Positions 9,207-18,551 are shown, counted from the stretch's first letter. The stretch is 64,000 nucleotides of DNA from Saprospiraceae bacterium (GCA_016787575.1 JAEUUO010000023.1:146041-210040), one strand, 5' to 3'. Made by a program: numbers and translations. Notes: a model not told the origin generated them from the sequence alone.

Positions 9207-10985
9207 TTAAAATTTGAGAATTTGTGTTGTTATTAAAATAAGGCCAACTTCTTTAATACACAATATATGATATCCAGGCAATAATTCTGAGGTCTGTATA
9301 AAATTACTACCCTGATATACTTTTTGTTTTAATATCAAGCGACCATTTAAATCATAGATTTCCAGAAATGAATTTTGAGGATTGTAATCTAAAATATTTA
9401 CAACCAGGAAATCTTTGCAAGGATTAGGCCAAGTATTAATTGTAACAGACCCTGGATTTTTAGAATCTACCGTCCCTATTTGAATGCTCCGACACAGAGT
9501 GTCAGCACCAAATTGATTTTTAACAATCAAACAGACATTATAGATCCCATTGGAAGTAAATTTATGCGTAGGATTTAATTCAGTACTAGTATTTGAAATG
9601 CTTGCAGGATCTCCAAAATCCCAGTACCAATTTTCTACATTATAAGCACTTAAATCTTTAAAATAAAATTGAAGATGGTTGCTCGTATCCTGATTATACC
9701 TCCAATGGCACCAAGGTACATTATCTATTCCTAAAGTATCACAGGAACTGCCATCTATTGGTCCCAATCTGAAATTTGGAAAAACCGGAATGCTTATTTT
9801 CATTGTAGGACAAAATATATCGTGTTGTTTGAAATTACATAATGGGGTGGCATGATTTGGATCGTGAAGAGTATGAAGGGACCTAAAGCCAACTATTGTA
9901 TGCATATAAGCTTTACCATCAGGAGCTTGAGAAAGAGATCCAAATTGGGTTATCCCAACAAAATTTCTACCTAAGTCTTCTTGAAAGCCATCATAGTAAT
10001 CAACAACCTTTCGATTTTGTGGAAGGCCATTGATTACATCAAATTGATATAAGGTATCTAAACAAGCATAGTAGAAATAGCTATCATTTTTTGAAAACAT
10101 TGCACCTGCATACCATTGGTCGATTTGGAAGGGTAATTTTATATTTAAATAATTAGATAATACCCCACTGCATCGGTCAAAATTAAACCAATTCAGATAA
10201 TAAAATGCTTTTAGACGATCTGCCCGGGCACTAGCAAAGATACTGCCATCATTAGAGAAAACATTTTGTCCTGCTTCACCTCTTGATTTTAATTTTGGAA
10301 AATCAAATCGATGTTTTAATTCGACTCCTTTGGGAGAAATTAAAAAAACAAAATATTCCAGTCGCGTATCCTTACAACAGAGCAGCCACCAATCCCGCCC
10401 ATTTGCGTGTTTTATTGCTGACAGACTAGTATCATCCAATGTATCTTGAAGTATTTTGATCCTTCTTTTAAGCATTTTGCCATTTCCTTGATTTGCGGAC
10501 ATGTCAACAATGGAATATTCAAGATACTTATCGCTGAGTCCAAAATTTTCAAAATAGAACGTAATTTTATTGAATGCCAAATATTGATTTTTATGACCGG
10601 GAAAAGGTAAGATTAACGTTCCTTGAAAGGACCCAGTTCCAAAGGAAGGGTATTTTTGAGAAGGTTCATCGGTAAGTTGGTCAGCATTTTCCATTAAACT
10701 ATCATTTGGACCTTCAACATAAGCCCCATTAAATGAAAATAAATACTTACCATTTTCATCACAAATATTTGAAGTATTAGCTAAAAAATCTATTCGTTTG
10801 TATTTTGATTCATAAAAAATGGGATTGCCATCCTGAGTATTAAAATCCATAAAAGAACAACCCCAACCGGTATCTAAGGGATTGTCTGCGCTGCTATAAC
10901 CCATGATCCATTTGAAGTCGTATTTTTGAGAAAATATGGGAGAAGAAAAAAGAAGAAATATTGGAATTAAATTTTGCAATTTCAT
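9207..10985 (-). CDS. Secreted PKD-domain protein with T9SS type A sorting tail
   Basis: The 592-residue product has a signal peptide (KLQNLIPIFLLFSSPIFSQ). Residues about 20-400 look like a repeated beta structure of propeller type (FSNDGSIFASARADRLKAFY; SKNDSYFYYACLDTLYQFD) without a clear catalytic motif. A PKD domain follows at about 415-500, marked by WYWDFGDPASISN and NPTHKFTSNGIYNVCLIV. The last 75 residues (INTWPNPCKDFLVVNI...LEIYDLNGRLILKQ...LLPGYHILCIK) form a type A T9SS sorting domain. It should cross the outer membrane through T9SS and remain at the surface or be released. It lies 74 bases downstream of the beta-helix protein gene on the same strand. Its ligand is unknown. Confidence 0.85.
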   Translation of the reverse strand: MKLQNLIPIFLLFSSPIFSQKYDFKWIMGYSSADNPLDTGWGCSFMDFNTQDGNPIFYESKYKRIDFLANTSNICDENGKYLFSFNGAYVEGPNDSLMENADQLTDEPSQKYPSFGTGSFQGTLILPFPGHKNQYLAFNKITFYFENFGLSDKYLEYSIVDMSANQGNGKMLKRRIKILQDTLDDTSLSAIKHANGRDWWLLCCKDTRLEYFVFLISPKGVELKHRFDFPKLKSRGEAGQNVFSNDGSIFASARADRLKAFYYLNWFNFDRCSGVLSNYLNIKLPFQIDQWYAGAMFSKNDSYFYYACLDTLYQFDVINGLPQNRKVVDYYDGFQEDLGRNFVGITQFGSLSQAPDGKAYMHTIVGFRSLHTLHDPNHATPLCNFKQHDIFCPTMKISIPVFPNFRLGPIDGSSCDTLGIDNVPWCHWRYNQDTSNHLQFYFKDLSAYNVENWYWDFGDPASISNTSTELNPTHKFTSNGIYNVCLIVKNQFGADTLCRSIQIGTVDSKNPGSVTINTWPNPCKDFLVVNILDYNPQNSFLEIYDLNGRLILKQKVYQGSNFIQTSELLPGYHILCIKEVGLILITTQILKF

Positions 10986-11001
10986 ATTCAGTATTTAAAT
11001 G

Positions 11002-11033
11002 GCCGGAGTACCCATATATTGTAATACTCCGGC
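11002..11033 (-). terminator. Hairpin between two secreted-protein genes
   Basis: GCCGGAGTA at 11002-11010 and TACTCCGGC at 11025-11033 pair perfectly over 9 bp around a 14-base loop, GC-rich against an AT-rich background. On the minus strand there is no T run after it, so it may be a processing or mRNA-stability element between the beta-helix gene and the PKD gene, or a leaky terminator. Confidence 0.5.
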
Positions 11034-11059
11034 TTTAAAAAAATAAGTTAAAAATGGAA

Positions 11060-13828
11060 TTATCTAAGAATTAAAATTTTATCCGCAAATTCAATTTTAT
11101 TTGAATTGACTATACGTAGCAAATAATTTCCTGCTAATTCAGTATCTAAATTTAAAGTGAAAAACTTTTTAGTTTTTTCCAATTTCAATTTATAACTGAT
11201 TTTACCTTGCATATCAACCAGTTCAAGCCAATGATCCAATGCCGAATCAGGGGAATCAAAATATATGTTTAAGATACCTGAATTTGGATTGGGATTAATT
11301 CGCACAATTGCGTCAGAATGATGAATGATTCTATTTCTAACCGCCATTGAAGTATCCAGACATGCTAAATCATCATATATTGGATCATCGATCAACTGGT
11401 AGAGACCTCTTGCTTTGTAAACAATACTGCCTCCTAAACGAGGGCATTGTTCTGCAACCTCTTCCAAATCTGCTGTTTGGCCGATTGTAAATGTATAGTC
11501 ATCTTCACCAAGATAATTTAGGTAAACTTCATTAGTTACTATTTCATTGGTATCAATAATATTATCAGGACTGATCAAACTGTTGGCATACAATAGATCG
11601 TCTTTAGTATCTACAATCTGATCTATATGATCGTATAAAACTTCCAGGTAATCTTGTAAAAAGGTATCCATGCTGACCAATTGACTTACTCGCAAATTCG
11701 TAATGCTGATGCTGTCGCCTTCACTTCCGGCCAATACCAGGAGGCTATCTAGGACTCTGATTGAATCACTTGAATATTTAATCCCAGAGTAAGCGGCATT
11801 CAGAATACTTTGTTGTGTTGACGTATAACTCAACATTGTGTCAATTTCTAATTGAAGTTCCAATAAATCAGCGTATGAACTGCTACTACTTGCAGTATAA
11901 AAACTATCCACATAGCCGTTTTGAGAATGTGAACCTGCATCAAAATACATTCGTTCCAACAAATGTCTGCGTGCTTCATAATCCAAACTGAAACCATATT
12001 CCCCAGCAGCCATCTGCCCTCTGGCGACATACTCATCTCCGGAGTCAATATCTGCAAAATTGATATCCCGATCTGAAGCTAAAAATTCGGGATCACAACT
12101 TGCATCATTTTCGCAGCTTGGCGCATAGCCATCATCTAAGAAAAACCAATTACCAGCAGAATTATTGCATGATTGAATTGGATAAATATTGTAAGGCCAT
12201 AATGGTGTATTGCAGGTTTGAACATTAAAAATTGAATTTTGTATTTCTTTACCAATTCCATTATTTATCGCTCCTCCTTTATATTGAGTAGGAGATGGAA
12301 AACTACCGTTCCAATTATTGCCCTGATGATTTTGTAAACCCATCAAGGTAGAACTGGCAAGAATTAAACCTCCATTGATACCTCTGATTTCATTGTGAGA
12401 GAAACCATTTGGCCGCGTGCAGTTACCAATAAACTGATACCCGTAATCCATTCCATCTACTACATTGCTGCAAAATTGATTGTTCCTTCCATTATAAGAA
12501 TGAAATCCGATCGGCTTTCCATTGTCTCCTCCCGATATTACATTGTTTTCAATGATAAAGCCATCCCTGCTGTCCATGTGTAAAATACCAACGCCCGCAT
12601 GGGATGCATCGCTGTAATCCGAAAATTCAATGGTATTGTATCCAACTCCAATATTGGTACAATCACGTATGTCAATTCCGATGGAGTTTGAATGCACATT
12701 GATTTCATTCCAACTGATTACAGATCCTAAACTGCGATGCCCTAAAAGAAATAATTTAATGCCAAAAAATCCTTCTGAACGAAATGGTGTTGTGCCATTG
12801 GTTGAAATTTGGTTATAACTGATCAAGGGTCCGATCAATGCAGTAGGTAAAATTATTTGAATACCAAAATCACTGACATGATGGATTTCATTGTTTAGAA
12901 TTACTGGAGTATGTGCAGAATTTCTGTCATTAACTCCAACTTGAACTTCGCTGATTTCATTAAATGAAATATCATTTAATTTTGAATAATAACCTGAAAT
13001 ACCAGCAATGGCATTGGTAATGGTATCGTGCGTTGCTTTTAAACTGGAATATTTTACAAGAATTCCAACTGAAACCGGTTTGTCAAAAGTCCAATTTGTC
13101 ACCGAATGTGACAACATATTGGAAATGATCAATTGATGACATTCCAAATTGCTGTATGTCCCATAAACACCCACTTTAAAGTTACTAATATAATTTCGGA
13201 ACAAAGGACTTATAGTAGCTTGAGAACCAATAATAACATTTGCATTATTGATTAAAAATCCAGCATATGCTTTTCCGGCAGGATCAGGACTCATTCCAGA
13301 ATAATTTGGAAAACGAAGTGAACCAGCACTTAAAGTTAACGTTGCCGGGTTGTCATAGGTATTATTCTGACATAACAATCGTACATTTTGAATAGCGGTA
13401 GATGAATTGCCTGTAGGAATATAAAATCCAACATAATTGTGTAAAAAATCATTGTTGTACATAGTTACATACGAAGTGCCTTCAGCTCTGACAGCATATT
13501 GAGCATCCCGAATTTCACTGTCTGAAATCCAAACACGTCCGCCATTTAATGTGCGAATCCCTTTCCAAAGGGTATCGCAAGAATGTAAATTGCTATTTGA
13601 TACTGTCAATCTTTTTAAACTTAAAATGGTAATTTGTGATCCGGCTTCCATTTCAAATGTACAATTATCTACCAATACATTGATATTGATTTCAACATTT
13701 CCTTTGATAACATAACAACCAGGACTTAATACGCTGCCTGTATATGATGAAATACTTGTTGTTGTATTTGTTTGTCCAATTATATTTGGAGAACCTACAC
13801 TGCAATTACATCCACTATATAATGACAT
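11060..13828 (-). CDS. Right-handed parallel beta-helix surface protein with T9SS tail; 5' end uncertain
   Basis: The frame gives 922 residues from the ATG at 13828. Residues about 40-530 show repeated short coils typical of right-handed beta-helix proteins (ISDSEIRDAQYAVRAEG; MYNNDFLHNYVGFYI; ITNAIAGISGYYSKLNDISFNEI; IIENNVISGGDNG). A helical segment follows (about 600-760), and a type A T9SS sorting domain closes the protein (VRINPNPNSGILNIYF...LELVDMQGKISYKL...AGNYLLRIV). It is probably a surface adhesin or polysaccharide-binding or lyase-like protein; no catalytic triad was identified. The annotated ATG leaves no signal peptide, but the same frame upstream encodes a hydrophobic segment, IPTAILVGFIFLSSLILP, so the true start is further upstream or disrupted. 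Confidence 0.8.
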   Translation of the reverse strand: MSLYSGCNCSVGSPNIIGQTNTTTSISSYTGSVLSPGCYVIKGNVEININVLVDNCTFEMEAGSQITILSLKRLTVSNSNLHSCDTLWKGIRTLNGGRVWISDSEIRDAQYAVRAEGTSYVTMYNNDFLHNYVGFYIPTGNSSTAIQNVRLLCQNNTYDNPATLTLSAGSLRFPNYSGMSPDPAGKAYAGFLINNANVIIGSQATISPLFRNYISNFKVGVYGTYSNLECHQLIISNMLSHSVTNWTFDKPVSVGILVKYSSLKATHDTITNAIAGISGYYSKLNDISFNEISEVQVGVNDRNSAHTPVILNNEIHHVSDFGIQIILPTALIGPLISYNQISTNGTTPFRSEGFFGIKLFLLGHRSLGSVISWNEINVHSNSIGIDIRDCTNIGVGYNTIEFSDYSDASHAGVGILHMDSRDGFIIENNVISGGDNGKPIGFHSYNGRNNQFCSNVVDGMDYGYQFIGNCTRPNGFSHNEIRGINGGLILASSTLMGLQNHQGNNWNGSFPSPTQYKGGAINNGIGKEIQNSIFNVQTCNTPLWPYNIYPIQSCNNSAGNWFFLDDGYAPSCENDASCDPEFLASDRDINFADIDSGDEYVARGQMAAGEYGFSLDYEARRHLLERMYFDAGSHSQNGYVDSFYTASSSSSYADLLELQLEIDTMLSYTSTQQSILNAAYSGIKYSSDSIRVLDSLLVLAGSEGDSISITNLRVSQLVSMDTFLQDYLEVLYDHIDQIVDTKDDLLYANSLISPDNIIDTNEIVTNEVYLNYLGEDDYTFTIGQTADLEEVAEQCPRLGGSIVYKARGLYQLIDDPIYDDLACLDTSMAVRNRIIHHSDAIVRINPNPNSGILNIYFDSPDSALDHWLELVDMQGKISYKLKLEKTKKFFTLNLDTELAGNYLLRIVNSNKIEFADKILILR

Positions 13829-13937
13829 AGGTAAAATCAGACTGCTCAGAAAAATGAATCCAACTAAAATTGCAGTTGGAATGCAATATTTAGTTGCATA
13901 TTCCGCTATGCCCTTTATACAATTTTTTATAAACCAT
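13829..13937 (-). other. Signal-peptide-like coding remnant upstream of the beta-helix gene, frame-split start
   Basis: Going upstream from 13828 in the same frame, no stop occurs until 14030-14032, yet no ATG, GTG or TTG is available. The frame encodes IAEYATKYC followed by IPTAILVGFIFLSSLILP, a typical signal-peptide core. An ATG at 13937-13935 one frame off encodes MVYKKLYKG before the frames would have to join. A one-base deletion near the A6 run or GGG of this segment would give MVYKKLYKG-IAEYATKYC-IPTAILVGF, a normal signal peptide. Either the start was lost by a frameshift or there is a base error here. Confidence 0.55.
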
Positions 13938-14255
13938 ACTAAATGGGCCCAATTTAATTTTTTTAAAAAGGAACTTTTCCAATCATCGCAAAATAAAATT
14001 TTGAAAATTGGGGGGGGGGCGAAATAAAATTAAAGATCTCATAAAAAAGTATTTAAAAATGAAAAAATCTTATGAGTCTTTGAATATTGAATTTAAGTGT
14101 TTGGTATTGCTAATTTATTATATTTTATTAAAAAACCAAGAACTTTAACATATATAATTTTGGTAAATATATTTTTTTAACTAGTTAAGCTTTATTTTAA
14201 AATTGAATTCGAGCGAGTAAATATTTTAAAAAAATTAATTCAATTACAATTCTTT
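13938..14255. other. Intergenic spacer with a ten-G homopolymer
   Basis: This AT-rich spacer between the beta-helix gene and fbaB (both on the minus strand) holds an uninterrupted run of ten G at 14010-14019 (poly-C on the coding strand), about 180 bases before the annotated start. Homopolymers of this length in an AT-rich genome are unusual and are typical places for slipped-strand length changes. I see no other gene or RNA in the spacer. Confidence 0.6.
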
Positions 14256-15329
14256 TTAAGCCACAGTTATGCTACTATCCAAATACACATTCTGAATCGC
14301 ATTTAAAATTTCAACACCTTCGCTCATTGGTTTTTGAAATGCTTTGCGACCGGATATCAATCCCATGCCACCGGCGCGTTTGTTTATAACAGCTGTAGTT
14401 ACTGCTTCTTGCAAATCCGTGCTTCCTTTGGATTCACCGCCACTATTGATTAAACCAACGCGGCCCATATAACAATTGGCTACCTGGTAACGGCACAGGT
14501 CGATAGGATGATCGCTGCTTAATTCGGAATACATTTTTGGATTGAGTTTGCCATAAGAAGATCCGCCCATATTTAAAGCGGTATAGCCACCATTGTTGGT
14601 TGGTAATTTTTGTTTGATGATATCCGCCTGAATGGTTACTCCCAAGTGATTCGCTTGTCCGGTAAGATCAGCAGCATTGTGATAGTCTGTGCCATCTTTT
14701 TTAAAGGATGCATTGCGCAAATAACACCAAAGCACGGTTACCATACCCAATTGATGTGCTTCTTCAAATGCATTGGCGATTTCAACAATTTGACGGGTAC
14801 TTTGATCGGAACCAAAATAAATGGTGGCGCCTATGCCTACTGCTCCCATATTCCAAGCATCCCGTACCTTTCCAAATAAAATCTGGTCTGCTTTATTTGG
14901 GTAGGTCAGCAATTCGTTGTGATTTGCTTTTACTATAAAAGGAATTTTATGCGCATATTTTCTGGAAACAGATGCCAAAACACCAAAGGTTGATGCAACG
15001 GCATTGCAACCTCCTTCGATGGCCAATTTGACAATATTTTCCGGATCAAAATAGATAGGATTGGGTGCAAAAGAAGCGCCTGCACTGTGTTCGATACCCT
15101 GATCTACCGGTAATATGGATACATAGCCACTAGATCCCAAACGACCACTGTTTAAAATAGCTTGCATGCTTCTTAAAACCTGATTGCTGCGATTGCTTAA
15201 AGCCCAAGCCTGGTCCAAATGCTGGTTTGAAGGCAAATGCAACCGGTCTTTCGCTATGGTTTTACATTGATGTTCCAAATAATAAGCTGCTTTATCAGCT
15301 AATAATTCTGCGGTAGTTTTATTGGACAT
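14256..15329 (-). CDS. fbaB: Class I fructose-bisphosphate aldolase (FbaB/DhnA family)
   Basis: The 357-residue product belongs to the bacterial/archaeal class I aldolase family: [72 protein letters not shown] and the phosphate-binding C-terminal NSGGESKGS and [12 protein letters not shown] segments. It cleaves fructose-1,6-bisphosphate to glyceraldehyde-3-phosphate and dihydroxyacetone phosphate through a Schiff base, without zinc, in the cytosol. It starts 26 bases after the DUF4920 lipoprotein gene and probably shares its transcript. Confidence 0.94.
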   Translation of the reverse strand: MSNKTTAELLADKAAYYLEHQCKTIAKDRLHLPSNQHLDQAWALSNRSNQVLRSMQAILNSGRLGSSGYVSILPVDQGIEHSAGASFAPNPIYFDPENIVKLAIEGGCNAVASTFGVLASVSRKYAHKIPFIVKANHNELLTYPNKADQILFGKVRDAWNMGAVGIGATIYFGSDQSTRQIVEIANAFEEAHQLGMVTVLWCYLRNASFKKDGTDYHNAADLTGQANHLGVTIQADIIKQKLPTNNGGYTALNMGGSSYGKLNPKMYSELSSDHPIDLCRYQVANCYMGRVGLINSGGESKGSTDLQEAVTTAVINKRAGGMGLISGRKAFQKPMSEGVEILNAIQNVYLDSSITVA

Positions 15330-15355
15330 AGATAAAAAACGATGGGATGGTCAAA

Positions 15356-15862
15356 TTATTTTTTACGTTCGATTACGGCCACTCCATTTGCCATAAATTT
15401 CATTTCTTCTTTAGGTGCAGTAATTTTTGCAATTTCTGCAGCTGATTTTCCTTCATCTTCGGCATAATGTTTTAATTCATCCACTGCTGTAATTTCTTTA
15501 AACGCCTTTCCTTGAATCGTTACTTTAGAGCCACTCAGGTCTTTGGGTACAAAAAAGCCATAGTCTCTAAATTTAACAAAAAAACCGGTACTGTCTCCAG
15601 GGTTTTGGCTAAGCATCATCCAGCAACCTTTCATTTGACAAACACTTGTCACATAACCGGTAACCGTGGTAATCAGGCTATCGCTACTTTTTAATCCGTT
15701 GAGGGTTTCTTCGACCGATTTGGCTGTTTCTGTCTGAATGGTGTCTCCATAATATTCCAGATTTTGAACAGCGCTGGCAACCGGTGCAGCTTCCGTTGTT
15801 TTGTTGTCCGTTTTACAAGCCATCAAACCTATAAGGGCCCAGGCAATTACATGATATTTCAT
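15356..15862 (-). CDS. DUF4920-type lipoprotein
   Basis: Starting at the ATG at 15862 the product is 168 residues, with a signal peptide ending in a perfect lipobox (GLMAC). The mature domain has TVTGYVTSVCQMKGCWMML, with the Cys-x4-Gly-Cys-Trp signature, then FFVKFRDYGFFVPKD, SKVTIQGKAF and a C-terminal FMANGVAVIE, matching the Bacteroidota DUF4920 family. Its role is unknown; the paired cysteines suggest metal binding or redox. A TATCTTTG -7 element on the minus strand at 15884-15891 lies inside the longer possible reading frame and supports the later start. Upstream neighbour of fbaB. Confidence 0.83.
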   Translation of the reverse strand: MKYHVIAWALIGLMACKTDNKTTEAAPVASAVQNLEYYGDTIQTETAKSVEETLNGLKSSDSLITTVTGYVTSVCQMKGCWMMLSQNPGDSTGFFVKFRDYGFFVPKDLSGSKVTIQGKAFKEITAVDELKHYAEDEGKSAAEIAKITAPKEEMKFMANGVAVIERKK

Positions 15863-15883
15863 ATTAACAATTATTTTGATGCA

Positions 15884-15891
15884 CAAAGATA
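15884..15891 (-). promoter_or_regulatory. -7 element (TATCTTTG) for the DUF4920-fbaB unit
   Basis: A full match to TAnnTTTG, followed by TGC, 21 bases upstream of the lipoprotein ATG. No TTG lies at the right distance upstream, so only the -7 half is clear. Confidence 0.6.
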
Positions 15892-15942
15892 CTAATACCT
15901 TCCTCTTTCCTGTTTGGATTTGAAAGCCCATTCACCTTCTGT

Positions 15943-15973
15943 TTGGAAATGCGGCTTTTAAAGTATAATTTTG
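15943..15973 (+). promoter_or_regulatory. Promoter of the MORN-caspase gene
   Basis: TTG at 15943-15945, a 20-base spacer and TAATTTTG at 15966-15973 fit the Bacteroidota consensus. The expected start near 15979 gives a 5' leader of about 70 bases before the ATG at 16048. Confidence 0.7.
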
Positions 15974-16047
15974 TTTAATGTGTTCTTCAAATTATTAAAA
16001 ATAGCAGGACGTTTACAATTGTTTTTACACCGTTAAAATTTCAGCTC

Positions 16048-17844
16048 ATGAAATATGGATTCATCCTATTCCTGCTAATCAGCATTCCATTTGAACTCTT
16101 TTGCCAAACATGCATTAAAGGGGATTGTAAAAATGGTTTCGGCTCTTGTTATTACAGCAATGGTGGGCGCTATACCGGAGAGTTTCAGTTTGGCAAACGG
16201 ACCGGGAAAGGAATCTATTACTATGCAAATCAAAATAAATATCTGGGCGAATGGCGCAATGATTTACGAGAGGGAGAAGGTAAATTAATGTTCCGCAACG
16301 GAGATGTGTATACCGGCAATTTTAAAGCTGATAAAATGGAAGGATACGGCGTTATGGAATTTAGCTCCAAAGATCGCTACGATGGAAACTGGAAACTCAA
16401 TAAACCCAGTGGAAAGGGAATTTATTATTTTGCAGCAGGCGACCGTTACGAAGGCGATTTTGTGGATGCCCGGTTTGATGGGGAAGGGACCATGTTTTAC
16501 CGCAATGGAGCAAAATACGCTGGGCATTGGAAATTCAGTAAAAAAGACGGTTATGGTGAATTGACAGATAAAGAAGGGAAAATTACCATTGCACAATGGG
16601 AAGCAGATAAACCGATTAAAATATTGGATGTAAGCCCCTCTGAGGCAAAAAATGAGGCGATTGCAGATAATTCAGCTCATGAGAATAAGCAAGAAGAAAT
16701 CAAAGAAAACCAAGCTATAAATGACACTCTTGCAGCTACAAAAAACAACCAGGCACTTGCTGAAAATCCAAAACCGACTACAGAAATAAAACCGCAAAAT
16801 CCAGTCTGCGATCCGGAAGAAAAATTACCAAACTGCAATACATCTTATTGTGCTGAAGGAAGGGGAATCTTTTATTACAGCGACGGTTCTAAATATGTCG
16901 GACAATTTGAATTGGGAGAACCACACGGAAAAGGGATTTGTTTTTATGCCAATGGTGACCGCTACGAAGGTAATTGGGATAAACACGCACCTCATGGTGA
17001 AGGCACCATGTTTTTTGTTTCAGGTCTAACCTATGGAGCTCTTTGGGATCATGGCAAAGTGCAAAAACAACTCTCGAGAAAACAAGAATTCCGTTTAAAT
17101 CCTAATATTGAAGTCGATCAAAATCCAGAAGTTAAAATTTGGGCCGTTGTGGTAGGAATAGCCCGATATGAGCACATGCCCAGCCTTAAATATTCAGACG
17201 ACGATGCGTATCGAATTTATGCATTCTTAAAAAGTCCGGAAGGAGGAGCATTACAGGATGATCAGATCCGGGTTTTGATTGATGAAGATGCCAGTCGTTT
17301 AAAAATCTTACAAGCGCTGAATGAAGTGTTCTTAAAAGCAGATGAAAACGATGTGGTGATGTTTTATTATTCAGGTCATGGATTGGAGGGGACTTTTATA
17401 CCTATTGATTACGATGGTACCAATAATTTAATATCGCATGAAGAAATCAAGGATATTCTGAGCCGTTCCAAAGCAAAACACAAAATCTGTTATTTTGATG
17501 CTTGCTATTCCGGTAGTTTATTGGCAGCGAAAGGACCCTATTCAAATTCACTTTTGTATTTCTACGATGAAATCGAACGGACACCCGGTGGAACTGCATT
17601 TATGATGTCTTCAAAAAACAAAGAATTTTCATTGGAAGATGGTGGATTGCGTCAAGGTATTTTCTCGCATTTTCTTATCAAAGGATTGAAAGGACAAGCA
17701 GATTTGGATTTAAACAAAACCATCACCATCAAAGAACTTTTTGATTATGTTTATAAAAATGTAAGAGAGTATACTGGCAATGTACAAAGTCCGATGATTG
17801 CCGGAGATTACAATGAAAGCATGCCTGTAGGATTTATAAGGTAG
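16048..17844 (+). CDS. Exported MORN-repeat protein with C-terminal caspase-like (C14) domain
   Basis: The 598-residue product has a signal peptide (KYGFILFLLISIPFELFCQ). About six MORN repeats of 23 residues occupy residues 30-180 (YTGEFQFGKRTGKGIYYYA; YEGDFVDARFDGEGTMFY). A Lys/Glu/Asn-rich linker follows (about 195-250), then two or three more MORN repeats (about 265-335), and finally a caspase/metacaspase p20-like domain from about 365. The catalytic dyad is present: His444 in YYSGHG and Cys486 in FDACYSG. It probably acts as an endopeptidase outside the cytoplasm. MORN repeats are known mostly from eukaryotic membrane-associated proteins and some bacterial surface proteins. The gene has its own promoter; the substrate and trigger are unknown. 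Confidence 0.88.
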   Translation: MKYGFILFLLISIPFELFCQTCIKGDCKNGFGSCYYSNGGRYTGEFQFGKRTGKGIYYYANQNKYLGEWRNDLREGEGKLMFRNGDVYTGNFKADKMEGYGVMEFSSKDRYDGNWKLNKPSGKGIYYFAAGDRYEGDFVDARFDGEGTMFYRNGAKYAGHWKFSKKDGYGELTDKEGKITIAQWEADKPIKILDVSPSEAKNEAIADNSAHENKQEEIKENQAINDTLAATKNNQALAENPKPTTEIKPQNPVCDPEEKLPNCNTSYCAEGRGIFYYSDGSKYVGQFELGEPHGKGICFYANGDRYEGNWDKHAPHGEGTMFFVSGLTYGALWDHGKVQKQLSRKQEFRLNPNIEVDQNPEVKIWAVVVGIARYEHMPSLKYSDDDAYRIYAFLKSPEGGALQDDQIRVLIDEDASRLKILQALNEVFLKADENDVVMFYYSGHGLEGTFIPIDYDGTNNLISHEEIKDILSRSKAKHKICYFDACYSGSLLAAKGPYSNSLLYFYDEIERTPGGTAFMMSSKNKEFSLEDGGLRQGIFSHFLIKGLKGQADLDLNKTITIKELFDYVYKNVREYTGNVQSPMIAGDYNESMPVGFIR

Positions 17845-17872
17845 GATTGAGGAGGGTACTAAAGGATAATAG

Positions 17873-17956
17873 ACGAAGGACGAAGGACCAAAGACCATGT
17901 ACCAAGGACGAAGGACCAAGGACCGCAGACCAAGGACTATAGACCGCAGACCAAGG
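17873..17956. repeat. Twelve-unit heptamer array (consensus ACCAAGG), left flank of S23-like gene
   Basis: Exactly twelve contiguous 7-base units run from 17873 to 17956 without a phase slip: ACGAAGG, ACGAAGG, ACCAAAG, ACCATGT, ACCAAGG, ACGAAGG, ACCAAGG, ACCGCAG, ACCAAGG, ACTATAG, ACCGCAG, ACCAAGG. Units differ at one to four positions, with the first two (AC) constant. The array is 28 bases downstream of the MORN-caspase stop and has the opposite orientation to the array at 18552-18727. Confidence 0.85.
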
Positions 17957-18087
17957 ACAATATAAGAAGGTCGAATGAGAAAGAATATTGATCATGGGAG
18001 GATACGCTGGTCACCTTTAACCATAAAAATTTGAATTTATTTTTTTGGATCAACATTTTTGGATAGATTTGTTGAAACACCTTAGAA

Positions 18088-18477
18088 ATGCCTTTTAAAT
18101 TTGAGAACCTTGATGTATGGAAACTTTCTATTGAATATTCCTATAGCATTTATTTAATTACGTTAAAATTCCCTAAAGCCGAAATATTCAATTTAACTGT
18201 TCAATTTAAGAGGGCAGCTAATTCAATTTCTTTGAATATTTCTGAAGGATCAATTGGTCAATCAAATAAAGAGCAATGTAGATTTATTAATTATTCAATT
18301 CGTTCGTTAGCGGAATGTGTAAATTGTTTATATCTGGCTATAAAGTTAGAATATATATCAAAACTGGAATTTGATGAATTGTATAAAAAATCAGAAATAC
18401 TATTTAGCAAACTTCAAAATTTTAAAAAAGCAATCGCAACACAAACACCAATCAATAAATATGTTGTTAGGAGTTAG
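18088..18477 (+). CDS. Four-helix-bundle protein of the S23/23S-IVS family
   Basis: The 129-residue product is an S23-type four-helix-bundle protein: it begins FENLDVWKLSIEYSYSIY, then the hallmark FKRAANSISLNISEGSIGQ and CRFINYSIRSLAECVNCLYLA, then a C-terminal helix. Family members were first described as intervening sequences inside 23S rRNA genes and resemble the avd accessory proteins of diversity-generating retroelements. They are also common as lone genes of unknown role in Bacteroidota. No 23S gene or reverse transcriptase is visible here. The gene sits between two inverted heptamer arrays, and its last codons (VVRS and stop) lie inside a third array. A TAGATTTG -7-like element is at 18064-18071. 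Confidence 0.88.
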   Translation: MPFKFENLDVWKLSIEYSYSIYLITLKFPKAEIFNLTVQFKRAANSISLNISEGSIGQSNKEQCRFINYSIRSLAECVNCLYLAIKLEYISKLEFDELYKKSEILFSKLQNFKKAIATQTPINKYVVRS

Positions 18478-18524
18478 TTGATAGGTGATAGGAGTTAGTT
18501 GATAGGAAGTATATAGTAAGTCGA
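18462..18524. repeat. Heptamer array (AGTTGAT/AGGAGTT type) overlapping the S23-like gene end
   Basis: Nine contiguous 7-base units span 18462-18524: TGTTGTT, AGGAGTT, AGTTGAT, AGGTGAT, AGGAGTT, AGTTGAT, AGGAAGT, ATATAGT, AAGTCGA. The stop codon of the S23-like gene at 18475-18477 lies across the second and third units, so the array supplies the coding end of the gene. Confidence 0.8.
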
Positions 18525-18551
18525 TCAAATTTAATAATCCATTGATTTGGT

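Noticed and set aside
18088..18477. Calling the S23-like gene a ribosomal protein
   Set aside because: The S23 name is historical. The family is a four-helix bundle linked to rRNA intervening sequences, and no rRNA gene is present here.
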